A DNA stretch of 64,000 nt, taken from Williamsia muralis NBRC 105860. Its GTDB lineage: Bacteria > Actinomycetota > Actinomycetes > Mycobacteriales > Mycobacteriaceae. Below, piece after piece: positions 25,309-35,100 of the stretch; position 1 is the first letter of the stretch, and every line of letters begins with the position of its first letter. The translations under genes and the position numbers were made by a program. The DNA lies in contig NZ_BDAP01000001.1 of NCBI RefSeq assembly GCF_001598915.1, positions 434,001 through 498,000 of the forward strand. Reading direction: 5' to 3'. The notes beneath the pieces were generated by a model. The model was not told the origin of the DNA. It was given only the letters and a program-made list of their open reading frames with translations, and ran no database searches.

Positions 25309-26616
25309 CTAACCCAAGACGGTCCCGGTCGACTCGGTGTTGAAATCACGTCGACGAGAGAAAGATCCCAGATTGATCGTCAAACCTGTATGCGGGCCCG
25401 TATAGACCACCGGATCGGCATCGTGATCACGCCCCTTCTCGACCTCCTCGATCAGGGTCGCCAGGAATCGGCCTGCAACAGGCGCGTTCTTGAACTGATT
25501 TCCACTGGTGCCCATCGCGACATAGAAGCCGGGACGATCGGTCTTGTCGTAGATCGGGGTCCAGTCCGAAGCGGCGTCGTACACGCCGGCGATTCCTTTG
25601 GGCTGGAACGGGACCGACAAGTGGGGAAGCCGCCGGGCAGCTCGCAGTACTTGTGCCTGGAAGCGGGTAGCAGTGCGGTTCGGGTTGGCGCTGTCGGGGT
25701 CATCGATCCATTCCAGTGGGTCGCATTCAGGTTCGGTGCCCCCGATCAAGAATCCTCCGCCGTGTTCCGGGCGCATGTAGGTTCCCAGGTCGAGATCAGC
25801 AATCATCGGGCCGAGTCGGACATCCTGGTTGAAGTCCTTGGGGGCCGTGACGTGATGGACCTCCTGCCGAAGGGGGCGCACGGTGACCGTGAAGTCGGCC
25901 CCCACCCCTGCCATCGCGTTGAGGGCGCCCGACCACGGGCCGGCGGCGTTGACAACTATCGGCGCCTCGACAGTGGCGCCGTTGTCCAGGTGAAGAATCC
26001 ACCGGCCAGACGGCTGTTGTTCGATGTGAGTGACTTTGGTACGGAACACGTGGACGGCCCCGTTCGCAACCGCGGCAGCACCGAGGTTGGCGGCGGCGAG
26101 TTGGGGATCGTCGACGAAGCCGGCCTCTGGGGTGTAGACCGCTCCGAGAGAAGAGTCCGTGTCCGCGTAAAAGGACTCCGAGTCAACAGGTTTCGGTGGG
26201 TAGTAGGAACCGACGTCGATTCCTGCAATCTGCTTCGCCAATGTGTCCGAGTCCCACAGTTCGTATTTCACGCCGATCTTGTCGAAGAGCCGGACAGTGC
26301 GTTCACGCGGGGCGATGTCCACATCGAGGAATACCATGCCGCATTCATGGAAACGGGCCAGATCCGTTGTGTCCACACCGCCCAGGTGCTCGGGCCAGGT
26401 CCTCCAGCAATGTGCCGCCTCCCAAGCTGCGGCCATCCCGTCGAAGGTGGAGTAATTGAATCGGATGACCGCGCTCGAGGCGCTGGTGGATCCGAAGCCA
26501 GAGCCACCCTCCTTGTCGATCACCATCACTCGATAGCCGCGGGCAGCGAGTTCATAAGCAATGGAGTTACCGATCACCCCGGCTCCCACAACTACTGCAT
26601 CGGTCACTCTTGCCAT
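25309..26616 (-). CDS. FAD-dependent oxidoreductase of the DAO / sarcosine-oxidase beta family
   Basis: A 435-residue protein. The dinucleotide-binding motif VVVGAGVIGNSIAYELAARG is at the N-terminus, FGSTSASSAVIRFNYS follows where family members contact FAD, and the C-terminal ending MGTSGNQFKNAPVAG is characteristic. Such enzymes oxidise amino or N-methyl-amino acids to imines with H2O2 or electron-transfer acceptors. GGAGGAACG precedes the ATG. The downstream order of MHS transporter, PucR, esterase and amidohydrolase on the same strand suggests one catabolic route. Confidence 0.88.
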   Translation of the reverse strand: MARVTDAVVVGAGVIGNSIAYELAARGYRVMVIDKEGGSGFGSTSASSAVIRFNYSTFDGMAAAWEAAHCWRTWPEHLGGVDTTDLARFHECGMVFLDVDIAPRERTVRLFDKIGVKYELWDSDTLAKQIAGIDVGSYYPPKPVDSESFYADTDSSLGAVYTPEAGFVDDPQLAAANLGAAAVANGAVHVFRTKVTHIEQQPSGRWILHLDNGATVEAPIVVNAAGPWSGALNAMAGVGADFTVTVRPLRQEVHHVTAPKDFNQDVRLGPMIADLDLGTYMRPEHGGGFLIGGTEPECDPLEWIDDPDSANPNRTATRFQAQVLRAARRLPHLSVPFQPKGIAGVYDAASDWTPIYDKTDRPGFYVAMGTSGNQFKNAPVAGRFLATLIEEVEKGRDHDADPVVYTGPHTGLTINLGSFSRRRDFNTESTGTVLG

Positions 26617-26778
26617 CGTTCCTCCAGATCAGTAATCACGTTGCTGACACGAAAAGCCTTGCTGAGGGCGGCGGGCAGTGCTATCTACATTTGTGAACAG
26701 CTGGACCACGTGCAACGCAGGATTTGTAGCGCCGTGAGATCTCTTGTGGTCATGCATGTGAGTCGCCGCGCTGCGCCT

Positions 26779-28122
26779 TCACGGTTGTCTGAGACCCGTT
26801 CTCAGATCCGCACCCTTGGTCTCGGGGATGCCGCGGAAGATGAAGGGACACGCGATCAGAGCGATTGCAGTTCCGTAGAACGCCGGCGCAAGGTGACTAC
26901 CGGTGCTGTCGACCAGTGCCTGGCAGACCAGTGGCGCCGTGCCGGCGAAGATTGCGTATGCAACGTTGTACGGGACAGCGGTTCCGACGTACCGCACTTT
27001 TCCGGGGAGGAGTTCCAAGATCGGAAGCAAACCGGTGGTCAGCATGCTTGCACCCATCATCAGGATGGCCAACGCGGTGCCGATCACAAAGAGATTGCCT
27101 GTGCCGATCAGGAGATAGCACGGAATGAGGGCGATCGTTGTACCCACCGCTCCGAGACGGACAAACGGGCGGCGGCCCACGTTTTCGATCAGTCCGCTCA
27201 AGGCGATGACCACCGGCACCGGGATGACCATCGCGATCGTGGTCAACACAAGCGCGGTGTTGGTGGAGATCCCTGCGGACTTGACCAGATAGGTGGGCAT
27301 GTAGCCGAGCATCATGTGGTTCAGCACTCCGAGGCACGCAAAGAACGCGAACAGTGTCATCAGATTGCGGCGCTGTTGAATCAGAAGCTCCCGCAGGGGA
27401 AATCGTCGCGTTGTCTTCTGGTCCTGCGCAGAGACAGCCTCGAACACGGGTGTCTCCTCGACACCCAGGCGCAGAAGCAGCCCCGCAATGGCGAGTGCAC
27501 CGCCGATGAGGAATGGCCATCGCCATCCGCCACCATCGAACGCTTCAGCGCCCATCGACCGGTAGGCCAGAATCGTCACGGTTGCGCCGACGAGTCCGAG
27601 CGACGTGGATCCGGCGAATATGGCGAGATAGAGCGGCCGTCGTCCGGGTGGCGCGTGTTCGACGGCAAAGGTCGCGGCACCGGCGAATTCGCCACCGGCA
27701 GAGAAACCTTGGATCAGTCGGCAGGCAAGAAGAAGTGCGGGAGCGGCGGCACCGATCGTTGCGTAGCTCGGCAGTAGGCCTATCGCGGCCGTAGCCACTC
27801 CCATCAATCCGATTGCCAAGGACAGAGAACCGCGCCGGCCGAGACGATCGCCCATGGTTCCGAAGAACAGCGCTCCGGCAGGTCTGGCGAGGAACGCGCT
27901 TCCGTAGACGGCGAAGACGGCCAGCAGTGCGGAACCGCCGGAGTCCGGCGGAAAGAAGACGTCAGCAAGGGTCACAGCCATGAAGCCATAGATCGTGAAA
28001 TCGAACCATTCGACGAAGTTGCCGGTCGACGCGGCGAGCAGAGCTCGCCGCCGAGTGCGTGTCAGTTGGCGCGAATCCTGCACCCGGACGTGTTCGGCCG
28101 AATCTTCCACATTGCTCGACAT
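26779..28122 (-). CDS. MFS transporter, metabolite:H+ symporter (MHS) family
   Basis: A 447-residue 12-helix protein. TGNFVEWFDFTIYGF at the first helix and the GDRLGRRGSLSLAI loop, with RLIQGFSAGGEFAGA in TM4, identify the MHS family (proline/betaine, shikimate, citrate importers). It probably imports the compound processed by the neighbouring oxidase and amidohydrolase. Confidence 0.9.
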   Translation of the reverse strand: MSSNVEDSAEHVRVQDSRQLTRTRRRALLAASTGNFVEWFDFTIYGFMAVTLADVFFPPDSGGSALLAVFAVYGSAFLARPAGALFFGTMGDRLGRRGSLSLAIGLMGVATAAIGLLPSYATIGAAAPALLLACRLIQGFSAGGEFAGAATFAVEHAPPGRRPLYLAIFAGSTSLGLVGATVTILAYRSMGAEAFDGGGWRWPFLIGGALAIAGLLLRLGVEETPVFEAVSAQDQKTTRRFPLRELLIQQRRNLMTLFAFFACLGVLNHMMLGYMPTYLVKSAGISTNTALVLTTIAMVIPVPVVIALSGLIENVGRRPFVRLGAVGTTIALIPCYLLIGTGNLFVIGTALAILMMGASMLTTGLLPILELLPGKVRYVGTAVPYNVAYAIFAGTAPLVCQALVDSTGSHLAPAFYGTAIALIACPFIFRGIPETKGADLRTGLRQP

Positions 28123-28464
28123 CGGGGCCCTTTCGGATTGGACGGGGGATGGTTGATGCGCGGCTGTGCCTGCTGCCGACGTGAAAAGCGTTATCGGTCA
28201 ACTGAAGCGATGTGACTCCCCGGGAGCTGGAAGTTCGACAGGCGGTCACACGAGGTGCTTACCGCTCTGTGCCGCGACCCTGCATCGTGGACAACACTAG
28301 CCTCAGAACGTGACCTGCATCATGGGCAATTGTTCAACCATGGAGCCTGTGTATTGCGCAATCGTCGCGTTGAGGCGCGGTTTCAACGCGTGTCTATGTG
28401 TCCGGAGGTCGATCAGGCGCCAGACCTACTGCCAGCAAGCAGTTTTCGCCCCGACGTCGGACCG
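28123..28464. other. Intergenic region between PucR and transporter genes
   Basis: No gene is seen. An 8-bp stem (CGCGTTGA at 28366-28373 with TCAACGCG at 28383-28390) about 75 bp past the PucR stop is a candidate terminator. The remainder should hold the transporter promoter and a possible PucR site, which I cannot identify. Confidence 0.4.
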
Positions 28465-29703
28465 CTAGAGGGGCCAGCTGGTGGTTGACGCTGTGTTGGC
28501 CGCCGCCAGCGCTTTCATCTTCAGTCCCAGATGCAGGGTGAGGCGGTCGTCGCCGCTGTCGAGATTGCAGTCCGTGAGCTGCTCGATGCGTTTGAGGCGC
28601 TGGTAGAGCGTCGCTCGATGGATGCAGAGTAGGTTCGCAGTGCGTCGAATGTCGCATGCGTTGTCGAAGAACGCGCGGAGCGTGGTTTCGAGAACCTGCT
28701 GCCTGTCAGCGGCTTCGAGCCTCTGCAGGGGTGATGACCCTGCAGCGCTGGCTATTTCATCGTTCGGTAGTCGTAACAGAGTGTCGTACGGGCCGAGGCG
28801 CCCCCATTTCGCCACGTTCCCCAACGAAGGAACCAGCAACGCAGCGCGAACCGCGATGACAGCCTGTCGATAGGCGCGGTATACCTGATCCAGAGCGCTT
28901 ACAGTGTCGCTGACACCAACCACGAATCGACTGTCGTTTCCACTCAGCTGGTGGAAGCGGGAAGTCATCCGCTGAGTGATGGAGCCCAGTTGCTGTTTGG
29001 TCAATGCTTCAGTGAGGGCAAGTAATAGCCAAGCTCGGGATCTATCCGCGACCATCAGGCCGGCGCCGTCCGGCAGAGTGTGCAGCCCTTCCTGCACCGC
29101 TACCTCTACTGCTATGTCGTCCGAGGTTTCGACCGGGTGCGCAATTTCTCGCTGCACTGCGATGACCTGGTAGTACGACGCGTGCTCAACGAGCAACTGC
29201 TCGGCGAGTACGTCCGCTACTGCCTGCCTCCTGGCGTCTTCGGCTGAGGTGACGAGGTTCCGGAGGATTGCCTCGCGGCGAAGGTTCGAACGTTCACGGA
29301 GCAATAGGCGTGCATAGAGGATCATGCCCGCCCGTGCGGCAGTATCCTCCGCCATCTCGACATCGGACTCGGTAAGCGGATTCTCCTCGTTGTCGATCAG
29401 CCAGAGGAAGCCGAGCAGCAGACTCTTGCAGCGGACGGGTACACAAAGTCGTTTTTTGCTTCCGGGCACATCGAGATGGGCGCGGCCCGGCTTGACCCAC
29501 GTGCCGATGCCGAGTGCGAAGAGGGGGCGGGTCACGTCGTCGGGTACCGAACGATTCAGGATGGAGGTGATCCGCAGGGAGTCCTCGTCGCCAAAGTGTC
29601 GACTGGCGGCGAGAAGTCGGATCGAGGGATCATCAATGGCCACAGAACGGCGGAGCCGCCCGGCCAGATCGTCAACGAGCGACTGCAGGTCGTTGGTGGA
29701 CAT
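28465..29703 (-). CDS. PucR-family transcriptional regulator
   Basis: A 412-residue regulator. The C-terminal PucR HTH is clear (FFDNACDIRRTANLLCIHRATLYQRLKRIEQL, helix motif RATLYQRLKRI), with a GAF-like N-terminal sensory region (VPVRCKSLLLGFLWLID). The family usually activates catabolic genes for purines or amino acids in response to substrate. ATG 29703 is chosen since GAGGAGAG lies directly upstream. It sits in the middle of the oxidase/transporter/amidohydrolase cluster and is the evident candidate regulator. Confidence 0.9.
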   Translation of the reverse strand: MSTNDLQSLVDDLAGRLRRSVAIDDPSIRLLAASRHFGDEDSLRITSILNRSVPDDVTRPLFALGIGTWVKPGRAHLDVPGSKKRLCVPVRCKSLLLGFLWLIDNEENPLTESDVEMAEDTAARAGMILYARLLLRERSNLRREAILRNLVTSAEDARRQAVADVLAEQLLVEHASYYQVIAVQREIAHPVETSDDIAVEVAVQEGLHTLPDGAGLMVADRSRAWLLLALTEALTKQQLGSITQRMTSRFHQLSGNDSRFVVGVSDTVSALDQVYRAYRQAVIAVRAALLVPSLGNVAKWGRLGPYDTLLRLPNDEIASAAGSSPLQRLEAADRQQVLETTLRAFFDNACDIRRTANLLCIHRATLYQRLKRIEQLTDCNLDSGDDRLTLHLGLKMKALAAANTASTTSWPL

Positions 29704-29822
29704 GTGCACTCTCCTCACAACATGCGACAGGCGCTCCCGCACATCAGTGCAGTCGTATCAGTTGTGCTGCTGCGTCCTTCGGCCGGGTATGCCCCTCCGA
29801 CACCGAGCACGCACGGCCACCA

Positions 29823-30695
29823 TCACCGGACGTGACATTGCTTCAGATAACTCAAGAACGACGCCTGTACCCCGGTGGCGTGCGTCTCATCGAGGATCGA
29901 GGTCGTGAAGGAGTCTGAGCGACCGCTGGCTCGCAACTCTTCCAGTGCCCTCAGGACATTGCGGGCGATGCCGCGGTACACGGGCATGTCACCCAAGACC
30001 TCGACTTTGTTCAGGGTGACGTGGAGTCGAGGACTGCCCAACTCGCCGTTGTCGCGTTCCGGGAGAGTACGGATCAGGTCGAACAACTGACTGTCGGAAC
30101 TGCTGATCCCAGGAGTGCCGGCGCCAACCGTGGCGAAGGGTGTCTCGCCACGAAGCCACGCATACAGAGCGAAAAGACCTCCGTACGAATACCCGAAAAG
30201 ACCGTGGCCGGTATCGCTGACACGCAGCCGCGATTGCAACTGAGGGTGAAGCTCTGTGACCAGGAAGTCGAGAAATGCGTCCGCATCGCAGTCCGATAGT
30301 CGCTCCAGATAGGCGTCTGTGTCTTCTTGGCTCATCGTGCCCGTCTCGCGAGCCGACGCCAATGCAGCGACCACCTCATCGCCGACCGGTTCCCCGGCCG
30401 GTACGAGGTCGCGGTTGCGAAGCCGCGACCAGTCCGACGCCTCCTCGGAGGCATATCCGACGCTGACCTGGATGTAGGGCGCAATGTTCAGAAACGGATC
30501 TTGTTGTGCGACGACGAGCGGCGCCGTGTAACCGACCGTCCAGTTCCCGTCCAACACGTAGATCAGAGGCATCGTTTCAGCGGAATCTTCGTAGTCGGGC
30601 GGGGTGGTGACCCAGACACCGAAGCGGTGCCCCAACCGGGACGTCACTTCGAGGTACTCCGTGTCGGCAAGACAACCATGCAACATCGTGCTCAT
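29823..30695 (-). CDS. Esterase D-like (PF00756-type) alpha/beta hydrolase
   Basis: A 290-residue hydrolase. MPLIYVLDGNWTVGY is the family's N-terminal signature, the nucleophile elbow is GYSYGG, and the acid and His follow (TSILDETHATG). Relatives are IroE/Fes-type esterases and YbbA. No signal peptide is evident, so it is cytosolic. It overlaps the amidohydrolase stop by ATGA and has AAAGGA upstream. Together the two hydrolases could open an ester and an amide or cyclic bond of one substrate. Confidence 0.85.
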   Translation of the reverse strand: MSTMLHGCLADTEYLEVTSRLGHRFGVWVTTPPDYEDSAETMPLIYVLDGNWTVGYTAPLVVAQQDPFLNIAPYIQVSVGYASEEASDWSRLRNRDLVPAGEPVGDEVVAALASARETGTMSQEDTDAYLERLSDCDADAFLDFLVTELHPQLQSRLRVSDTGHGLFGYSYGGLFALYAWLRGETPFATVGAGTPGISSSDSQLFDLIRTLPERDNGELGSPRLHVTLNKVEVLGDMPVYRGIARNVLRALEELRASGRSDSFTTSILDETHATGVQASFLSYLKQCHVR

Positions 30696-31915
30696 CGAAT
30701 ATCCTTTACTGTCGCACCGCTTTTGACCACGAGAACGGCCATCTCTGGGTTGGCGAAGACACTGGCATCTTCGAGGGGGTCCTTCTGCCACACGACGAGG
30801 TCGGCTCGCATTCCGGCACGCACCGTTCCGACGGTTTCGCCCACGCCGAGGATGTCGGCGTTGACGCTTGTCGCAGACACCAGTGCCTGCATCGGTGTTT
30901 CCAACTCTGAGCGCACTCGCAGTTCTTCACCTCTTCGTTGCTGGTTCGGACCGATGAGGTCAGAACCCAGACCGATCCTCAGACCTGTCGATCGCGCAAT
31001 CTCGAGGGCGGATGCCATGCGTTCCCGGACTCCGGTCGCTCGGTCGACGGTTGAGGGATTCACGTCCGTCACCCCGTCGCTGAAGAGCTGATCGAGTACA
31101 GAGAAAGTGGGAACCAAGGCCACGTCATGTTCGTGCATCAGAGATGCGGTCGATTCGTCGATGTCGGTGCCATGTTCGACGCACCGCACGCCGGCCTGTA
31201 CGGCGTTGCGGATTCCCGCACTGCCGTGTGCGTGGACCGTCACGTAGGTGCCACGCGCTGCCGCTTCCTGCACAGCCACCGCGATTTCCTCGACGGTGAA
31301 CTGTGTGTCGGCAAGGCGATCGTGCCCCCCGACGACACCACCGGTAACGCACAATTTGAGAAAGGTGGCGCCTCTGCGGAACGTCTCGCGGACGTTCCTA
31401 CGGAGTTCGTCTGCGTTGCCCGACATCAGCGACAGTGCGCACAGTCCAGGGATGTGGTGGTCGGTCCACATCTCCGTCGGCTCCCAATCCGCACCGTAGT
31501 AACCGTGCCCGCCGATCTGGCACTGGACGGGGCCGCAGGACAGCACGTGCGGACCCCTCATCTTGCCTTTTGCGAGGACATCGACGACACCGCGGTCGAT
31601 GCCGCCGGTGTCGCGAACTGTCGTGAAGCCGGCGTCGACCGCGAATGCCGCCGACGTGAAAATGTCTGCGGCAATCTCGGCAACCGACAGTTCGAATCCG
31701 AACTGTGCCCTGATGGGGCTGGACAGGCCCAGGTGAACGTGAGCATCGATCAGTCCGGGGGTGAGGAGCCTGCCGTCAAGATCCACCGTCGTCGCGCCCG
31801 CAGGCGCGCTGCCGATGGCTGTGATGACGCCATCCGTCACACAGACGTCGGCAACGGAAGGCTCTGCGCCAGAACCGTCCGCGACCCTACCGCCCGCATA
31901 CCATGTCTCCGTCAC
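30692..31915 (-). CDS. Metal-dependent amidohydrolase (imidazolonepropionase-like)
   Basis: A 407-residue amidohydrolase-fold enzyme. LTPGLIDAHVHLG carries the HxH metal motif after the first strand, FLKLCVTGGV contains the carboxylated-Lys-like position, HAHGSAGI and CVEHGTDID supply the later His ligands, and GLGSDLIG the catalytic Asp. It hydrolyses a C-N bond of a lactam, hydantoin or peptide-like compound. The GTG at 31915 is preferred because AGGAGGTC is placed five bases before it, whereas the longer open frame is low-quality sequence. Confidence 0.87.
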   Translation of the reverse strand: MTETWYAGGRVADGSGAEPSVADVCVTDGVITAIGSAPAGATTVDLDGRLLTPGLIDAHVHLGLSSPIRAQFGFELSVAEIAADIFTSAAFAVDAGFTTVRDTGGIDRGVVDVLAKGKMRGPHVLSCGPVQCQIGGHGYYGADWEPTEMWTDHHIPGLCALSLMSGNADELRRNVRETFRRGATFLKLCVTGGVVGGHDRLADTQFTVEEIAVAVQEAAARGTYVTVHAHGSAGIRNAVQAGVRCVEHGTDIDESTASLMHEHDVALVPTFSVLDQLFSDGVTDVNPSTVDRATGVRERMASALEIARSTGLRIGLGSDLIGPNQQRRGEELRVRSELETPMQALVSATSVNADILGVGETVGTVRAGMRADLVVWQKDPLEDASVFANPEMAVLVVKSGATVKDIR

Positions 31916-32118
31916 ATGACCTCCTGGTCTGTTCCGCGGTGCATTCGTTCCCCTTGGGTCGATGAAGATCCAGGATCGGGTCTGACGTCTGTCAGCTTCC
32001 TGAACCGGGAGGGTGGTCCCGCCCAGTGGGCCGTTTGATACAGCATGGTGCCTCTCCGTCGCGGCGGGCAGTGGTCGCATGTTGCGACTTCATCGAGCGG
32101 GCATCGACAAATGTCGTG

Positions 32119-35100
32119 TTACGCCCTCCACTGACCGGCCAGAGCATCGATACGTCTGCGCACTGCGGTGGCCCCGGTGTCGTCCGCGGCACGACGCGCG
32201 CGCTCGATCGCATCTATCGGTTGTCGGCCGGATGACTTCGCGGCCAGAAGTGCTTCGAGATAGAGGGTTTCGGCGTACCAAGCGTCGAATCCACGGGCGC
32301 GGTGCACACGCAGCGCATCGTCGAGGTGCCGCCTCGCGCGATCGTACTGCCCCAGCGCAATCGACAGGTCTGCCAGATGGTGGTGGGTCACGCCGTACAC
32401 GACAGCCACCGCACTGATCGTTTCGTCCGCGTGATCGACCATCAGGTCGTAGACCGCCTCGCAGACGATGGTGTTGCCGATCTGCGCGGCCACCCGACCC
32501 AGAACGGCTATCGAGCTGGCCCACACATGATTCACCTCGATGGCCGCGACGCGTGGCTTGTCGTACCAGGACAAGAGGCGGGCCGCGGATTCGACGTCGC
32601 CGACATCTGCCATCGCCAGGGCCAGAATGGACCGGTATGAGCTGACGAGGTCGAAGCGTTCGGTCATGTCGTCTGCAGCGTCGACGATCTCACGCATGTC
32701 GCCTCGCAGAGTCCGCAGGCCGCACACGAATGCGAGAAGACGGCCGAAGGAGTAGGTCTCGATCGGTGACGCAGGAATGCTCCGAATCTCTTCGAGTTGC
32801 CGGTCGCACTGGGAAAGGCGCCCGGCGGCAAGGGCTATGCCGAAGTCGATACTCGAAACGAGCCATGCCAGCTCGCGATCGCGGCTCGTGTGGGCCGCGG
32901 AAACTCTGCCGATTGTATGCTGAGCCTTCGCCAATTCGCCGTTCACCACCTGCGCGCGTGCCAACCACACGGTGAGCATGGGGTCGAGCGTGCGCGTCGG
33001 CGCGATGCTGCTGATCTTTTCCAGCTCTTCGTAGGCGTCTTGGCGGATGGTGGCCATATGCGGTGTACGCAGCGAAACCAATACCGCTGACAGCGCTGCG
33101 ATGAGTGCATCGGTGTCGTCGGCTGCTCGGGCCGCATCGATTGCTCGGACGAGAAGGTCACGCCTGGTGTGGTGGTCGGTGGTCCAGATCTGTTCGATGG
33201 CCAGTTGCGCCAGCAGGTGGGCCGTCGACGAACCGTCATCGCGGCCGGTCGCCTCGAGCGCGTGCAGGGCATCGTTGAGACTGGCGATGCGTTCGTGGTC
33301 GATGTGTATGTGGACGTAGAGGATTCCGTACAAGTTGTTCGCCAGTGTCGAGGACACGTGCAGGTCGACATCGCCGAGTCGGCGTCCCATCGCTGCAGCG
33401 CCGAGCAGAGTCGAACGAAACGCCGAATTCCGTGCTTTGCGCTGTGCCCGTCCCAACTTGATGAGGAGCCGGCAACGCGCAGACGAATCGCCGCGTGGGG
33501 TGAGGCGCTCAGCGGCGGACTGGTACAGCGATACAGCGTCCTCGTAGGCGCCGATCGAGTTGGCCGCATCGCCGGCTCGGATGGAGAAGTCCACCGAGCG
33601 GGGACGGTCGGAGTCCAGCCCGTGACTCAGGTGATATGCCATCCGCGCGAACCCATCTGGCTCGTGATCGACTCCGTGGTCCTCGAAAGCGCGGGCGACT
33701 CGGGAATGCGCGTGGACGCGACGGATGCCTGGCATCTGGACGTAGACGGACTCTTGAACCAGTGCGTGGCGGATCATCACCTCGCTGGATGAGACGAACT
33801 CTGTGATCAAGCGTGCTTGGGAGAGCTCGTCGATCGCGGCCGCGAAAGCGCCGTCGTCCATGGGCTCCACCGCTGATCGCAGTACACCACGCGGTGACAC
33901 CAGGCCGATGACCGAACAGACCTCCAGCAGCTCCAACGCATCGGCACCGAGGACTCTGATCCGATGGGCAACCGACTCCGCAACGGATGTCGGAAGTTGT
34001 TGCTGGGACCGGAGGGCATCGCTCGCAAGCAGTGACGAGACAAAGAATGGCAACCCGCCCGTCCGGTCGTGCAGAGCCGCCGGATCGAGGTCGCTGCCCG
34101 ACGCCTCGACCATGGCCGCTACCTGTTCAACGTCGAACGCACCCAGTTCGATGCGCTGCACACCGCGAGTTCTGGACGGACTGATCAACACCGAGCGAAG
34201 ATCTGCGCGGTCCGTGAACTCCTCACGTACGGTCACAATGATTGTGAGACCGGCAGATTCGGATCCGTGGATGACGAATCGCAGCACGTCCAGAGTGGCA
34301 GTCGACGCCCAGTGCAGGTCGTCGACCACCAGCATCGTGGGGGAGCGCCGCATGGGCGAGGTGAGCCACTCGAGGACGGCCGACATGGTCAATGCCCGGT
34401 CGTCGTCCTCGACTGAGGAGACAAGGACGTCACTGGTTTCCCACATTCTCTGCGGGACCAACTTCACAAGTCCCAGGCCGGCGCTACGGAGCCGCTCCTG
34501 CACGGTCACCGGGTCCAAATCGTCGAGTTCACGACCGATCGCCTCGACAAAAGGTTCGAAGGAGACCAGCGATTCCTCGCTGCACCGACCGAACAAGACC
34601 GTTGTTCCCGCCGCGCGTGCGCGGTCCATTGCTTCGAGAACGAGGGTGGTTTTGCCGGTGCCGGCTTCGCCCACGACCGCGATGAACTGGCCGCGTCCGT
34701 GAGCGGCACCGATCACGGCCTCGTCGATGGTGACCCGTTCGGCCGTGCGTTCGATCCTGACCGCGTTGTTCTCTATCGATGGCGTGGCGGCAGCCACGGT
34801 GACCCGCGTCGGGTGGTCGTCGCTGCGCAGAATCTCGAGATAGAGGTTCTCGGTCTCCGCAGAAGGCGTGGTGCCCAACTCCTCGGCCAGCGCCTGCCGG
34901 CACCTGGCAGCCGCCGCCAACGCCTGGCCCCGTTCACCCAAAGCCATGTACCCGCTCATCGCGATCCGATACGCGTTCTCGCGGAAGGGATCGATGGCGA
35001 TGATGGACTGGGCCGACTGCGTGGCGCGCGCATACTCGCTTGCCCTCAGCGACCCCTCGGCGTCGATCTCGAGAGCCCTGATCCGAATGCGCGTCGCCTC

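Noticed and set aside
25288-27777. An 829-codon plus-strand open frame
   Set aside because: It runs antisense through the DAO oxidase and MHS transporter genes, is rich in Arg, His and Gln, and has no domain resemblance. Long shadow frames are normal at this GC content.
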